The notes: generated by a model not told the origin, from the letters alone. A stretch of 64,000 nt of DNA from Acanthosepion lycidas (GCA_963932145.1 OZ010573.1:24375760-24439759); one strand, 5' to 3'. Positions 33,340-45,014 are shown, counted from the stretch's first letter. Made by a program: numbers and translations.

Positions 33340-33600
33340 ATGTCATAGTAATGGCAAAATTAGGTGTTTCCATGCAGGAAACATTTGATATTCATTGACC
33401 ACACACAGTCTTATTGCCAGTTGAAATTTATAAAATCTTTTTCTTAAAACAGTTTTTTAGAATATTAAACTTGAAGTCCAGTTTTAGCTCTTTTTCATAT
33501 TGATAAGAGTTTCCTTACAAACTTTTGTTTTTTCTTCTTTTTTGATAGTGTGCTAAGTTAATATCTTGGTTATATCATTATTTTCTCTTTGAGTTACATG
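33340..33600 (+). repeat. Dispersed repeat X, copy 3
   Basis: TATTCATTGACC, CCAGTTGAAATTTATAAAAT and ATTGATAAGAGTTTCC match copies at 10290-10490 and 20310-20900. This copy is not interrupted and shows the continuous sequence around the SINE insertion in copy 2. Confidence 0.6.
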
Positions 33601-33604
33601 TGCT

Positions 33605-35180
33605 ATGCATTTTCATTGTTGCTGCTGTTGGAAGTCTTCAAGTGATGTAGCTTTTGTTATTTGGTAAAGCTCTTTGTGATTTGTATCACAAGTCTATTGT
33701 CTGATAAAGGATTGCTTTTTGTTACCTGTCTTATGTAAACTGTAATATGATCATTAGTTGTATTTTCTTTGTCCTTAAGCATCTCCATCTCTTTGTGTGT
33801 GTGTCTCTCTCTCTCTCTCTCTGTAATTGACTTTTATGTCACAATGCTGAAATATTGGACTGAAATTGATAAGGTGCAAAATTTCTTTGTTACTGGTTTT
33901 CTGTTACATGTTCTGGTAAAATTTTCTGTGAATCAAAATGGTATAAAGTAATCAGTAGTGTTTGACAGTGTTTTATAATAAGAATAGAAATTTAAGAGAA
34001 TATTAATATGAATGTTATATAAATACATACTTTATTTTTGATTTACATTGTTTTCTAATAGATTGAGATAGAGAAGTTACAATAAAATGCAAAAGAAATA
34101 ATAAAAAATTAATAATAATTGAAAGTACTTCATCCAAAGTGAAATTAAATGATATTACATATAATGTTGGTAGGGTAATAAAAAAAAAATCAACAAAAAT
34201 AAGACAAAAATCTTTAAAAAAAAAAAAGATTAATGAATGACAATGCTTCATTTAAGAAATTTGAATTTAGATAAATTGGTATTACATTATAGTTCAATAC
34301 TCTTTGTTTTTTAACAATTTTTCTGTTAACTTTGGGAAGGTATTTTTTGTTATTCCAATGTGTTTTTGGAGTTCATTGCTGCATTTTACGCTCTCTGTTA
34401 AAACACTTTGATATTTAAATTGCTGTATTTGTTTGATTTTTGGATCTCTAATTTGTAATTTGCATGTAGGGCTGTCTTTTTTTTCCTAATATGTCAAAAA
34501 TTAACAATTGCTTCTCATAGTTACTTTTTTAAATCACCTTTCAATTTTTGTTTCTCAGTTAGTGGAATGTCATGTTAAACTATGTTTTAATTTGTTTGTT
34601 TCTATTTTTTTATATATTGGATTTTATTTTTAAGCTTAAAGTTTCAGCTTTCATGGTTTGGGAATTTTTATTTTTTATTTATTTATTTTTTTTTTTGCTT
34701 ATTGTTTTTTTTTTTATTCTACTTTATACTTGAGTGACAAAGGTGAGTCATTTTCAGCATATGGTCTCTTCATATAAAAAATCTCCTTACTTCTCTTTCT
34801 CTCTCACCTGTACATTAATTATGTGTAACAACAGACATTAGTACATCTGTCATTTCCTTTAGTCATAACTACTATGCTCAATTGCAGTAAAATATACAGT
34901 TGATGTTTATGTCAGACCTGAGATGTGTATTTAAGGTGTTCACCTTTGATAATAACTAATTACTTAGCTATACACTTCACTTCAGTTACAGAGCTGTGAT
35001 TAGTTGACAGGGAAGGCTAGATCTAATGTATTTTTGTCTTTTTTTTTCCTTTTTTTTTTTTTTTTTTTAAACCTGTACAAGATCAGGCCAGAAATAAAGT
35101 ATTGTTGCTCTATTTGGGTTGGAGCTACATAATCTTCATTTTTTAGCTTTGATAGAGTTAAAAAATCTTTTTTTTTTCTG
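33605..35180. other. Unassigned AT-rich DNA
   Basis: A (CT)n tract lies at 33805-33822, and long T runs lie near 34690 and 35050. No gene was seen. Confidence 0.5.
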
Positions 35181-35184
35181 ATTT

Positions 35185-35605
35185 TGTGGGAGATAGCTTA
35201 TTTTCCCCTCTGCAACCTCTTTCCCTACAGATTTAATGTTGCAAACCTGTTACTATTCTATTGCTATTTTCATGGCAAATGTTCAAATGAGCTTCATTCT
35301 TTAGTTTTGCTAATTCAGACCTTTACTGCTCAGATATGCCATGTTATTTCCACATTTGAATTGTAAGAAGAAAGTTTAATTCTGGCAACTTTTTTCCTCC
35401 CAAGAACTGCCACTTGCATGGGTCTTTCTCTGAACACTTTAATCTCGACCTTTTCAGGTCAAAAGTCATTGTCATTCCTCCTTATCCTTATTGTCTTCAT
35501 TTCCTACCATTTCCTCTTCAACTCACATCACAAAAACAACTGTTTGACCTTAAATGATCTCTTGCTGATCAATGGGTCATTAAGTTTTAAACAAACAAAC
35601 AAATC
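35185..35605 (+). mobile_element. LINE 'B' 3' end
   Basis: FNVANLLLFYCYFHGKCSNE and LHSLVLLIQTFTA are followed, in another frame, by NSGNFFPPKNCHLHGSFSEH and FNLDLFRSKV. These are the C-terminal blocks of a non-LTR retrotransposon ORF2, related to but distinct from LINE 'A'. Stops and a frameshift interrupt it. It ends with an (AAAC)n tail at about 35591-35603, typical of target-primed insertion. Confidence 0.7.
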
Positions 35606-35609
35606 AACT

Positions 35610-36065
35610 TGCATCACACACCCCTCACCCATTATTACTATTTCAACTGTAACTCTCTACTTTGAGTGGCTCTAGAGCCTTGTATTATATGGTTTAATAA
35701 GTCAGTTTGTAAAAAAAAAAAATGTCCTGAAAATCGTTTGAATCTCAAGCTTTATGAAACTTTTTTAAAAAATTAGTTGCATTTCTTTATTTTAGGAAGA
35801 AAATTTGGTTTAATTTATATATACCGGACACTATTTGTAGCATACTTGTTGACAACACAAATATAATAGCATCATCTTCATGCAAAAAAAAAAGGCTAAA
35901 AATAATGGAAGCCTTATTAATAAAAAAAAAAAAACAAAAAAAAAACAACACTTAATAATATCAACTATGAACATGGACACAATATCTTGACTGTGTTTTG
36001 AAAAATGAAAACATTTTATAAAACATACATGCAACAAACTACTTCTTATTTAACAGTTAAAATAT
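35610..36065. other. Unassigned AT-rich DNA
   Basis: The stretch has A runs near 35712, 35885 and 35930. Nothing else was seen. Confidence 0.5.
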
Positions 36066-36070
36066 TTAAT

Positions 36071-36101
36071 CCTTGAGAATGGCTAAATGTATAGCCGAAA
36101 G
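36071..36101 (+). repeat. Hairpin motif of GATGA-stem-GAAAC type
   Basis: GAGAATGGCTAAATGTATAG continues with CCGAAAG. The stem GGCTA/TAGCC is followed by GAAA. It resembles 36967-36993 and the 3' end of the Penelope-like element. Confidence 0.5.
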
Positions 36102-36285
36102 TGCTCAGATAAAAAGAACATTTGGACAGTTTTTATATAAATTATCATCTGAAAAGAAAAAAATTATTAAATTGCATAAGAAATTGTATGAAAAAAAAAA
36201 AACTAAATAAAAGCACCTTGTCTGTCATATTCAATGAAATATGCATGAAAGAAGGATTGCTGCCTAAATACACAAATATATATTT

Positions 36286-36367
36286 ACAGGGTGTCCATAA
36301 AGTTAGTGTTCACTTTAAAAAATTTTAAATTTAAAGTGCATACGAACAAACTTTATGGACATCCTGT
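36286..36367. mobile_element. 82-bp mariner-type hairpin MITE
   Basis: The left end ACAGGGTGTCCATAAAGTTA and the reverse-complemented right end ACAGGATGTCCATAAAGTTT form a long hairpin with a TTTAAA-rich centre. The CAGGGTGTCCATAAAGT terminus is of a kind found in mariner elements. The flanking dinucleotide is TA on the left and TG on the right if the element starts at the C. A TA array starts 8 bases after its end. Confidence 0.85.
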
Positions 36368-36371
36368 GTGC

Positions 36372-36375
<4 letters not shown>

Positions 36376-36445
<70 letters not shown>
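36376..36445. repeat. (TA)n microsatellite
   Basis: About 35 TA units lie between the hairpin MITE and the SINE head at 36446. Confidence 0.97.
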
Positions 36446-36448
<3 letters not shown>

Positions 36449-36686
36449 TGTGGCCAAGAGGTAAGAAAATTTGTTTTCTGGCCATGAGACTGGGTTCAAA
36501 TCTCACTATAGTAGATTTGACTTTTTAATGATATCAGCCTGTGGAAGCAATCTCAAGTCATGGAATGTGCTTGAAAATTATACCATGGGTGAACATGGAA
36601 ATTGGGTCAACAGAACTGTTCAAAATCCATGAATGTTTGTGCTAGCAAAATTACATTGTGAACAAGAGCTCAAGTGCTGACCAGTG

Positions 36687-36690
<4 letters not shown>
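36446..36690 (+). mobile_element. tRNA-type SINE
   Basis: The A-box-like GTGGCCAAGAGGTAAGAAAA and the B-box-like GGGTTCAAATCTCAC are spaced as in a tRNA promoter. About 180 bases of body follow. It runs from one TA array to the next (36690-36722). Confidence 0.7.
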
Positions 36691-36725
<35 letters not shown>

Positions 36726-36873
36726 CGTTCATCTCACACTCTCATACTTACACTCTCTCTAAATTCTATATTTATTTCCGGAGTTGTTTTTTCTGTTTTC
36801 TTTTTGAATTTGTAAGTCTGATGAATTGCATCGTATTTACGATTCCAATGGAATATTAGTGTTTAAGCCTTTT

Positions 36874-36878
<5 letters not shown>

Positions 36879-36920
<42 letters not shown>
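36879..36920. repeat. (TA)n microsatellite
   Basis: About 21 TA units. A similar array lies at 36690-36722. Confidence 0.95.
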
Positions 36921-36921
<1 letters not shown>

Positions 36922-36966
36922 CATTTCTGTAGTTTAGTGCTAGCAGCAAGCAGAAATATTTCTCCT

Positions 36967-36993
36967 CCCGATGATGGCCATTTTGGCCGAAAC
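36967..36993 (+). repeat. Hairpin motif of GATGA-stem-GAAAC type
   Basis: CCCGATGATGGCCATTTTGG continues with CCGAAAC. The stem is GGCC/GGCC. It sits about 50 bases after a TA array and is followed by A-rich sequence, as at the 3' end of a retroelement. Confidence 0.55.
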
Positions 36994-36999
36994 TAGTCG

Positions 37000-37501
37000 A
37001 GGAATCTAAATGGAATAATAATAAAAAAACGAAAGAATATTAATCTACAACCCAGTGTGTCTGAGGATTTTAATTTTTTAATTTTTATTGTTCAAAATAT
37101 ATCTATATATATATATATATTTGTGTATTTAGGCAGCAATTTCTCTTTTAGCATGTCTGATTGAATAAATTACAAACATTGTCTGCTAATTTTTAACAAA
37201 ATCCATTCATACACATGAGGATGAGAGAAATGTGCTATAGCTGTTTAAATTTCTGTTATTTTCATTTTCCAAGTACTTTCAATCTTCTTCCAAGATCATC
37301 TTGATCACTTGCACCCAAAAATAGAGGTATATAAATTCCAACGTTAGTAACATTAATTTAAAACAGGGCTCAATACAAAAATAGAGCTAATATTTGATGA
37401 GATGTGTTGGTACATGTTGAAACATGATTGCATTTATGTAGTGTTGACTTTCATGTTGATGTAATTATCTTAAAATAAAGTGTGTGTGTGTATGTATGTA
37501 T

Positions 37502-37541
<40 letters not shown>

Positions 37542-38865
37542 CCAGAATATAAGAAATTTTGTTTGGAAGATGAAGAATTACCAACTTGTAAATATGTTTT
37601 TTTTGTTGAATTGCATATTATTTTTTATTTGCTTTTTAACCATTTTTTTAGTTTTAAAATTTTCATTTTTTTTTTTTTTTTAAATAATTTTGTTTATTTT
37701 TTTATTTTTATTTAATGTTTTTAATTTTATTTTTGATTATTTTTAAGATTTCATAACTTTTCAGAATGAGTACTATTTTATTATCTATTAGTAAAAGACT
37801 ATTTATAATCATTGATTGAAAAAAATAATCTATTTGCTTGCTTAAGAAAATCCAGAGATTATAAATCAAATGTGAACTATGATTAAAGAAAAAATGGATA
37901 GCAAATATACATCAACCAATCTAGAAAACTTTCTCTATTAACATCCTCCTTGTTTTTCCTGACTTGTTCATTGTGTAATTTCTTTATATAATGAAAATAT
38001 GGTGCCATATTAATGGAGGAATGTCTCCCAGAAAAAACCCTTTCTATCCCTTTCTGTGTCTGATCAATATGGTGTTTCCTGTACCTACCCACTTCACTTG
38101 ATGAGTCATGGCTATTCACATAAATACCCCACACACCCTCATTCTATTTTCTTTCCTTATTCAGCCTTTTGATAATGTTTTGGCAAGTGTACTTTGTGTG
38201 TGTGTGTGTATGATGTTCCTTTTCCTTGTGCTACTCCTCAGATTTTCCTTACCATTTTTGTGTTGATGCTATTAAATTGTCATTTTTTTTATTCTTTCAT
38301 TTATCTTTTCTATCCCTTTACTTTTAGTCAAATGCTTTCCATTCTGTATTAAAAGGATATGCATAATTCCCAGGTAGCTTAATACTCCTACCTTGCCATT
38401 TTTAGGCATGCAGCTTTTTCTAAATTTGAAAAGGTTAACAGCAAGGGATGTATTCACTTGCAAAATATATTCTACTGTACCCTAAGCATTACAATTTTGA
38501 TATTTCCTAAATTTAAGATAAAACAAAGCTTAACTTTCAGTTGCACTAGTTTTCTGAATAGGGATAGTCTACTTAGAACTCAGTATTCAAAATCAAAGTG
38601 ACACCTGTATAATCCTGAATACAGGTAGGAAATGTGCAGCTATCTCGGCCTCCAAGCTGTTCTAAAACATGATAAACAGTTTTGAGCTTCACTTTGCCTG
38701 GTGCATTAGCACCTTCGTGGAGCACTTGGTGACAATCAAACCTACTCTACTAGAAAATGGGACTAGTTTGCTGATGATTTCTTTATTTTAGATGCTCTCA
38801 TTATTACTATTTTTATTAGACTATAATCACTGATTGGACAATGTTTTTGGCTGCCAGAGAAAACA

Positions 38866-38870
<5 letters not shown>
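37000..38870. other. Unassigned AT-rich DNA with simple repeats
   Basis: The stretch holds (TATG)n and (TA)n at 37481-37540 and a T-rich block to about 37740. No gene was recognised. Sequence near 38590-38760 is slightly GC-richer but unnamed. Confidence 0.5.

Positions 38871-38871
<1 letters not shown>

Positions 38872-38916
<45 letters not shown>
38872..38916. repeat. (TA)n microsatellite
   Basis: About 22 TA units. Confidence 0.97.
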
Positions 38917-38921
<5 letters not shown>

Positions 38922-39239
38922 GTGCGTGTATGGGAATTTAACAGATACACTTTTACAGATACATTAACACTAAATAACTAAATGAATTTTGATGGATTTG
39001 AAACAGTAGCTCCTAAGTTTTACAGCTGACATTTTGGGTGTGTTTAGTCAAGTATCTAAATTTGACATATAATATATATATCCTAAATAGGCCATATGTA
39101 GACATAAAAACAATTGCTAAACATATCCCTGAGGGTGTGGAAAAGTTCTTGGCCTTACCAAGGAAAGAACAAAGAAAAAAAATTCCTATGTTTGCTCATT
39201 TTTTCAAATTTTTGTGAGTTGAACCAAGTTTTCAGCATA

Positions 39240-39242
<3 letters not shown>

Positions 39243-39292
<50 letters not shown>
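39243..39292. repeat. (TA)n microsatellite
   Basis: About 25 TA units. Confidence 0.97.
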
Positions 39293-39499
39293 CTGAGTAT
39301 GTACATGCGTAGTGGTACGAGAACAGTTTAGCCCTGTAGATTAAATAAAGGGTTCAGTAAGTTACTTAAATTGGAGGGTGTATCATCCAAAACGTGATCA
39401 CAACAAAGATGAGAATAATCGTCCACATGTAAATAATGATAATTCTTCATCCCAGAAATGTTTTTATTTGCCTGTTTTCTTGGATTCTTTGTTTTGTAG

Positions 39500-39875
39500 C
39501 TTATGGCCATATAACGTTAAAACACCAGTTCCTGTATGATCAAGCAATGTCAAGCCTTGTCAGTATTCAAATGGGTGACCACTTAGGAATACCAGGTGCT
39601 ATAAGCTTGGATGTGCTAGTGGTATAATAGATAATGGCTCAGAATTGTTAGTTGAGGAGCCGAGTTTCAATTTCTTTTATATTCACTTACATACAAATAC
39701 GCTTAGGAAAGGTGTGAATCCATCTTGTCTCTCCCCAGCTATGGGTTAATTATTAAGACTTGTAACACTAAATTGTTACATAAAAAAAAAAAAATTCTTA
39801 CAATCTGAAGATATTTTCTGGCTTTAAATAACCTGCAAATAAGCTGTAGAAAATGAATGAATCGGTCAATCAAAA
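39500..39875 (+). mobile_element. 5S rRNA-headed composite SINE, copy 3
   Basis: The head reads CTTATGGCCATATAACGTTA, AACACCAGTTCC, AAATGGGTGACCACTTAGGA and ATACCAGGTGCTATAAGC. The tRNA-like module, the central block CCCAGCTATGGGTTAATTAT and the tail GGCTTTAAATAACCTGCAAA follow. Flanking repeats GATTCTTTGTTTTGTAG (39483-39499) and GATACTTTGTTTTCAAG (39876-39892) agree at 14 of 17 positions and look like a target-site duplication. These give borders for the whole unit (376 bases). Confidence 0.9.
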
Positions 39876-40129
39876 GATACTTTGTTTTCAAGAAACTTGA
39901 ATATAGAAGAAATATTTGATAAATATACTCAAGGTTTCCATTGGCTTTCATGTCAATTGGAAAAAAAAAAAAAAAAAATTAGATGAATAGTTTTCTCAAT
40001 ATTTTTTACATAGTTGCTTACACATTGACATATTTAAAATAGTTAATTTTTTTCTTCATACTTTGGTTAAAAAGAAAACAATAAAAAAAAAAAACTTTGA
40101 ATGCAGAATGAATGATAGAGATAGCCAGA

Positions 40130-40330
40130 ATCCTTATAAGCTCTTTATTGGACTTGAAGTGAAATCCATGCAGGCTGTGCCTTTCCCATAATACTTGATG
40201 GTGAGGGTGATATTCAATTTGTGGTGCCTGAGGCATCTCAAAATGGGAAGTACTGAGGGTATTGTGTAATCTCTGGCACTTTCTGCATGCATGTATCTAG
40301 GGCTCCCCATTAATGTGATCTTTGGTCAGA
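40130..40330 (+). repeat. Repeat E, copy 2
   Basis: This is the partner of 29960-30150; see the blocks given there. The similarity is moderate. Confidence 0.4.
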
Positions 40331-40616
40331 TCTACTGCTTCATAGGTTTTTATATCATGTGCAAAGAAAAATAGGGGAAAAGCTTCTTAATGTTCTTTTT
40401 ACAAAATTGTTTTTAAATAAAGTTTTTTTTTTTTCTTTTAAAACTATAGACTGTTTCTATTTTTGAAAAGGTGGTTTTTCAAACTAAACATAAGTTAAGG
40501 GACTTAATGTATTAGAAGTGTTCTCTTTAAAATATTTGCTCCTCACACAAGGCTACACTAGTGAGATATCCATGAAGGATTGAACTCTGTTTGCTAATGA
40601 GACTACTTTAATAATT

Positions 40617-40902
40617 TTTTTTTTTTTCAAACATGTACTAATTTTTGGCAAAGTATTTCTGGTATTAAAACCTATTTTTACATTTTCATAGTATTTTGTC
40701 TACTGTTTGTGAGTTAACTATTTGCCCATAGCTGAGACCCTAACAGGTGCTACCACCCTGGGTCAGGGTGGACCTGGGAACACCAGCAATTAAGAGGTGG
40801 TTCCATGCTCCTCAAAACCTCCTTATCAGAAGCCTTGCTGTTTGGTGTAATTTTTCATCTTACCCAGGATGCAGATGCAGTTTATCGTCATACCCAGGAC
40901 AG
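40617..40902 (-). mobile_element. SINE D, copy 1
   Basis: On the minus strand the order is GGAGGTTTTGAGGAGCATGG, TGCTGGTGTTCCCAGGTCCA, GACCCAGGGTGGTAGCACC and CAGCTATGGGCAAATAGTTA. The same order is found at 53398-53640, so this is a second copy of that SINE in inverted orientation. Its 3' end is truncated before the shared tail. Confidence 0.75.
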
Positions 40903-41084
40903 AATAATTTTTGTCTGTTGAAGCCAGATATATTTATTAATCATTTTGGATGACAACTGCAAGTCTTTAAGGGTCATATACCTTCAGGATGTAGGTAACT
41001 GGCTCTCCAAATCTTCATTTTCATTAATATTTCCAAATTGTTATTGGGGAAGAAAAATAGTTGTGGTTTTCTGTTACCTTTTTC

Positions 41085-41265
41085 ATGGTTTTGAATTCAG
41101 ATATTCTTCTAGACTGGTTGCCAGCCAAGTTGAGAGAGCTCTGTCTGCTCTGTTATTGAACAAATGGTTGTCAGCAGAAGAAATGAATTCCTTCCTTTTC
41201 CAAGGGTATTAGTGCAAAGAGAAAGCAAACCCTCGGTTCAAATTTGAACCTGAATTTGTTTTTAA
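41085..41265 (-). mobile_element. SINE type A fragment
   Basis: On the minus strand the order is B-box-like GTTCAAATTTGAACC, then CACTAATACCCTTGGAAAAG, then AACTTGGCTGGCAACCAGTC and TAGAAGAATATCTGAATTC. It stops near 41085. Confidence 0.65.
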
Positions 41266-41269
41266 GTAT

Positions 41270-42175
41270 CCTATTTAAATCCATTTTTCATTATTTTGTG
41301 GGTGGTTGTAAATCTGTTTTGACATGATCCAATCATCCTCCCTTCCAGCAATATTAATGAGTTTAGTCATATAGTACAAGGTTACAAGGGTGAGACTTCC
41401 CATAAGCATAAAAACTCACTGCAGTTAAGAGTAAATTGCTTGTTATAACTATTGGGTTGTATGTAAATATTTTATTTTTAAATCTTTATACTACATTCTC
41501 TAACTGCTTTGAAGCTTAGGTAATGTTTTACATTTTTTGATGATTTTATGACTTTTTGAGTGTTGGTGGTTAGTACATTTTAAAGCATTGTCATTGACTA
41601 GTGATAATTAATTCAAGGGACATTTTACCACCTTTAAAACATTTAATCTAGTTTCAGGAAGTACAGCATGAAATTGATTAATTTTCTTCCAGCTCTGTGA
41701 GCAGAGTCAGCATGTTTTAGGCCCAGTTCAAAATAATTCTGCAAAATTGTCCAAATCTCCAATATTTGGTATCTGCCAATATAATGCCTGAAATAAAAGG
41801 TATAGATGACTAATATTGATGATAATAATAATCTATAATATAGTAGGATTGGGATTTTAGCTTAGTAATATTTAACTGACTACCTAGGTAACCATTTCTC
41901 AAACACCATGTCTAGGCTCACATGGTTCATTGTTTAGATGTCTACATGAAATAAGTTTTGAATAAAAGTTTATAAAAAATACTTTTGACACACACTAATT
42001 AATACTACTGTAAAGTCAGGCAACTTGCAATTAGTACTGTTAAGCTACATACAGAAACTACTTGTGTAACTCTGTAATACTGTCAAGAATTTTAAGCAAG
42101 ATGTGTTTGGAGTACTTTTCAAGTACTGGAAAAAAATGGTGTGAGTGTTTACATTGGTATAGTGAGGGCTTCCCC
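41270..42175. other. Unassigned AT-rich DNA
   Basis: No gene or named element was seen. Confidence 0.5.
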
Positions 42176-42177
42176 TG

Positions 42178-42257
42178 TTATGTTGGTGCAAAAATAATGT
42201 CGTTTTCTCACATATGTTACTATGTGAGAAAACGACATTATTTTTGCACCGACCTAA
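42178..42257 (-). mobile_element. 80-bp mariner MITE, second copy
   Basis: This has the same arms as 17760-17839 (GTTGGTGCAAAAATAATGTC and its inverse) and the same 80-base length. The loop is TGTTAC, the reverse complement of the first copy's loop, so this copy lies in the opposite orientation. It differs from the first copy at only a few positions. The flanking dinucleotides are TG on both sides rather than TA. Confidence 0.9.
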
Positions 42258-42259
42258 TG

Positions 42260-42524
42260 TCTCCACATTGCATCTACATAAAAGTTAGGCTTTTCTCCTG
42301 ATGTATAAGTGACATGGTTTTCTGATTCAGTTGTTTTAAAAATGTCCTTTTCTTTTTAAATGTGGCTGAGTTAATCTCAAGGTTGAAGATTAGTCACCAG
42401 AAAGACAAGGTTATCTGACAGGGGACTGAGACAGGTAACCGTGCCCTCTGGATCTGTCATCTCATGTCTTTAATTTTTAATGTAGGTATATGTATATAGA
42501 AATAAAATAAGTTGTATGTGTATG

Positions 42525-42569
<45 letters not shown>

Positions 42570-43246
42570 GTGTGTGTTTGAGTGCGTCAAAGAGTGAAGA
42601 AGTGTGCTGTCAGTCGTTATGCTTAAAACTTTTGTTTTTCTTTCTCCTTACTCCTTTTCTCTTTTTCTTCTTTAAATAAAAAAGAAAAAAAAAAGAAAAT
42701 CTGTTTTTATATACCTGTTAAAGTCTAGCTCTGGACTATAACCCAGAAAAAAATTGACTTCATGTATCAGGAATTGTTTTATGAAATCACTAAATAAATA
42801 CTTGATTATATAAATCAATGATCAAGTTACTTGAACATTTTTCAGGAACACTAAACACTAGAGATATCAAAATATTTTTTTTTATTCTAAATTTATTTAT
42901 CATGAGTCATAAAGGCTAAATAAAAATTTCCCTTTATGATAGAAGTGTTTCTGGTTATTGTGTGTGTGTTTAATATTAATCATTACTATAGTATAATACA
43001 AATACTGAACTAGTTTGGATATTGACATTCACAATTGAAAACTTTCTTATTTTCTGTATTTAATTGTATCGTTCACCTCTCTGTGTCATAAAATGGCTTT
43101 TAGCTAACATTATATTATATTGCTATCCAGTCGAATCTCATCCACAAAATTGCCAATCAGAGTTCAATTGTCATTGGCTTCAAAACCTTTATTAAATTTA
43201 GAGATATTCTGCAAAATACATTTCAAAGTAAAATATTAACAAAAAA

Positions 43247-43284
<38 letters not shown>

Positions 43285-43540
43285 TTAATATTTTTTATAT
43301 TAATAAAGGGTGTTCGAATAACTTGCACCAATTTTAAATGTGAATTAAGCTTAAAATTCCACGTTATTGGAAGACTCTTTATTTTTGAATATAGAAAAAA
43401 AATATATTTAAATATCCACAAAGCCATTAAAGTCAGTCATCCTGAGTGGATTAATATTAATTAAGAAAATAAAATAAAAATTCTGTGATGATTAATTTTT
43501 TTTCATTTTGACAGTTGGTTTGCTGCTTCAATAAAATATT
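42260..43540. other. Unassigned AT-rich DNA with simple repeats
   Basis: TA arrays lie at about 42530-42567 and 43250-43279. An A-rich block lies at 42680. The segment 43545-43640 faintly resembles the start of repeat X at 10160-10220. Confidence 0.45.
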
Positions 43541-44099
43541 CTTAGTCAGGTTGGGGAGTTTAAAGAGAACGATAATATCTGAAAATCTCTTAAGGTGTGA
43601 TTCTGACAGTCACCATGCAGTGTTGTTTTTCTATGTTCACAGTCTATTATTTACAAATGCTCTATCTCCAATATTAATCACTCTTCACCTATAAATCTAG
43701 TAAATTATTCCCATCTGATGCCAGATAATAATTTTATTATGCAAATCCGTTTTCACAATACAGCTAATACTAACCAAAAGATGTTGCCAGCGATTTTCAG
43801 AATATATTTATATGCACTTGATATAATGTAAGTTTTCGGTTTATAATCTCTCTCCTTATTGAAAATATTGAAACTAGTATTTGAAGTGGGGACAGGAGAG
43901 TATCAGATATTATAAGGCAAATTAAGTTAATTTTTCATTTGTAAATAAATCTAAAAAGGATTAGCCACAGAAAAAGTTTAGATACATCAAATTTTTCTCT
44001 CAATCTGTATGTTCTATACTGAAAAAGATGTTTAAAACAAGTTCATTGGTGGCCAGGATTTAATAACAAGTGTTACTGACAGAATAAGGCTGTTAGATG

Positions 44100-45010
44100 T
44101 AAATGCTTTGTAGATGAGTTTACAGAAAGAATGCATTGAAACATCAGAAAGAAAAGCATTAATCAAAAATGAATACAGCATCACCAATAGAAAAGTGCTA
44201 TTTTTGTATTATATAAATACAGTACTAATTATGGAGGAACATTGCAAATGATTTTACAATTAGAATACACTGAAAATAGAAAAAAATCTGTTAGGAATTG
44301 ATGTGGTAGCACTGGCAATATAGCTGTTACCTGTATGAAGTAGATGCATTGCTAATGTTTTAGCTGTAGAAATGCAGTGTTTATAGTTTTACTAATGAAA
44401 TGTATTCCTCATGGTTTTAATATAAACAGACAACTGTAGGAAAGCATTGATGATTTTACTATAAGAATATATTGTTAATCATTTTGTAATGGAAATGTAT
44501 TGCTAATTATACTACAAAAAGGCATTTATAAAAATGCATTGTGAATGCTTTGTTTTTCTGTATAAATGTATTGATAATGGTTTTATAGTATAGATTTGAT
44601 AATGATTTTATTTTACTACAAGAAGGCAACTACAAAAATTCATTGTTGTTGTAGCATACCTATGGATGATAATGGGTATGTCCTCATTCACATAAACACA
44701 GTAGTAAATACTGTATGTTGGTCTGCAATTAGATTCATTGTGGAATTCACTTGATTACTTTTATGCACTGCTGGTGAATCTTATATGTGTTAATCTTGTC
44801 CTAAATATTATCATTCATTACCATCCTATGTGTGATTATTCTATTCACTAATCTTCCTTAGGTTACAACAATTATTGAATGTTTTTCTGTAGAAATGCAT
44901 TGCTGATGATTTTAGTAAATAAATGTATTGCTAATGGTTTTACTACAGAAATGAAACAATAGGAATACATTGCTAAAGTTTTTACTATAAAAAGCATTGG
45001 AAATTCAGAT
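44100..45010. repeat. Degenerate 28-40 bp AT-rich tandem field
   Basis: The motif (A/T)GAAATG(C/T)ATTGCTAAT followed by G(A/G)TTTTACTA recurs about fifteen times with irregular spacing. Clear units are at 44345-44360, 44430-44460, 44490-44510, 44895-44930 and 44960-44985. It is interrupted by repeat F at 44645-44800. No stop-free frame runs through it. Confidence 0.65.
44645..44800 (-). repeat. Dispersed repeat F, copy 2
   Basis: Inverted match to 21890-22055 (AAATACTGTATGTTGGTCTG, then ATTCATTGTGGAATTCACTT on the + strand). It interrupts the tandem field around it. Confidence 0.7.
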
Positions 45011-45014
45011 TGTT

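Noticed and set aside
36446-36520. Functional tRNA gene
   Set aside because: A- and B-box-like sequences exist but no acceptor stem pairs and the copy continues into a SINE body. The same applies to 9808-9990, 46383-46480 and 61080-61182.
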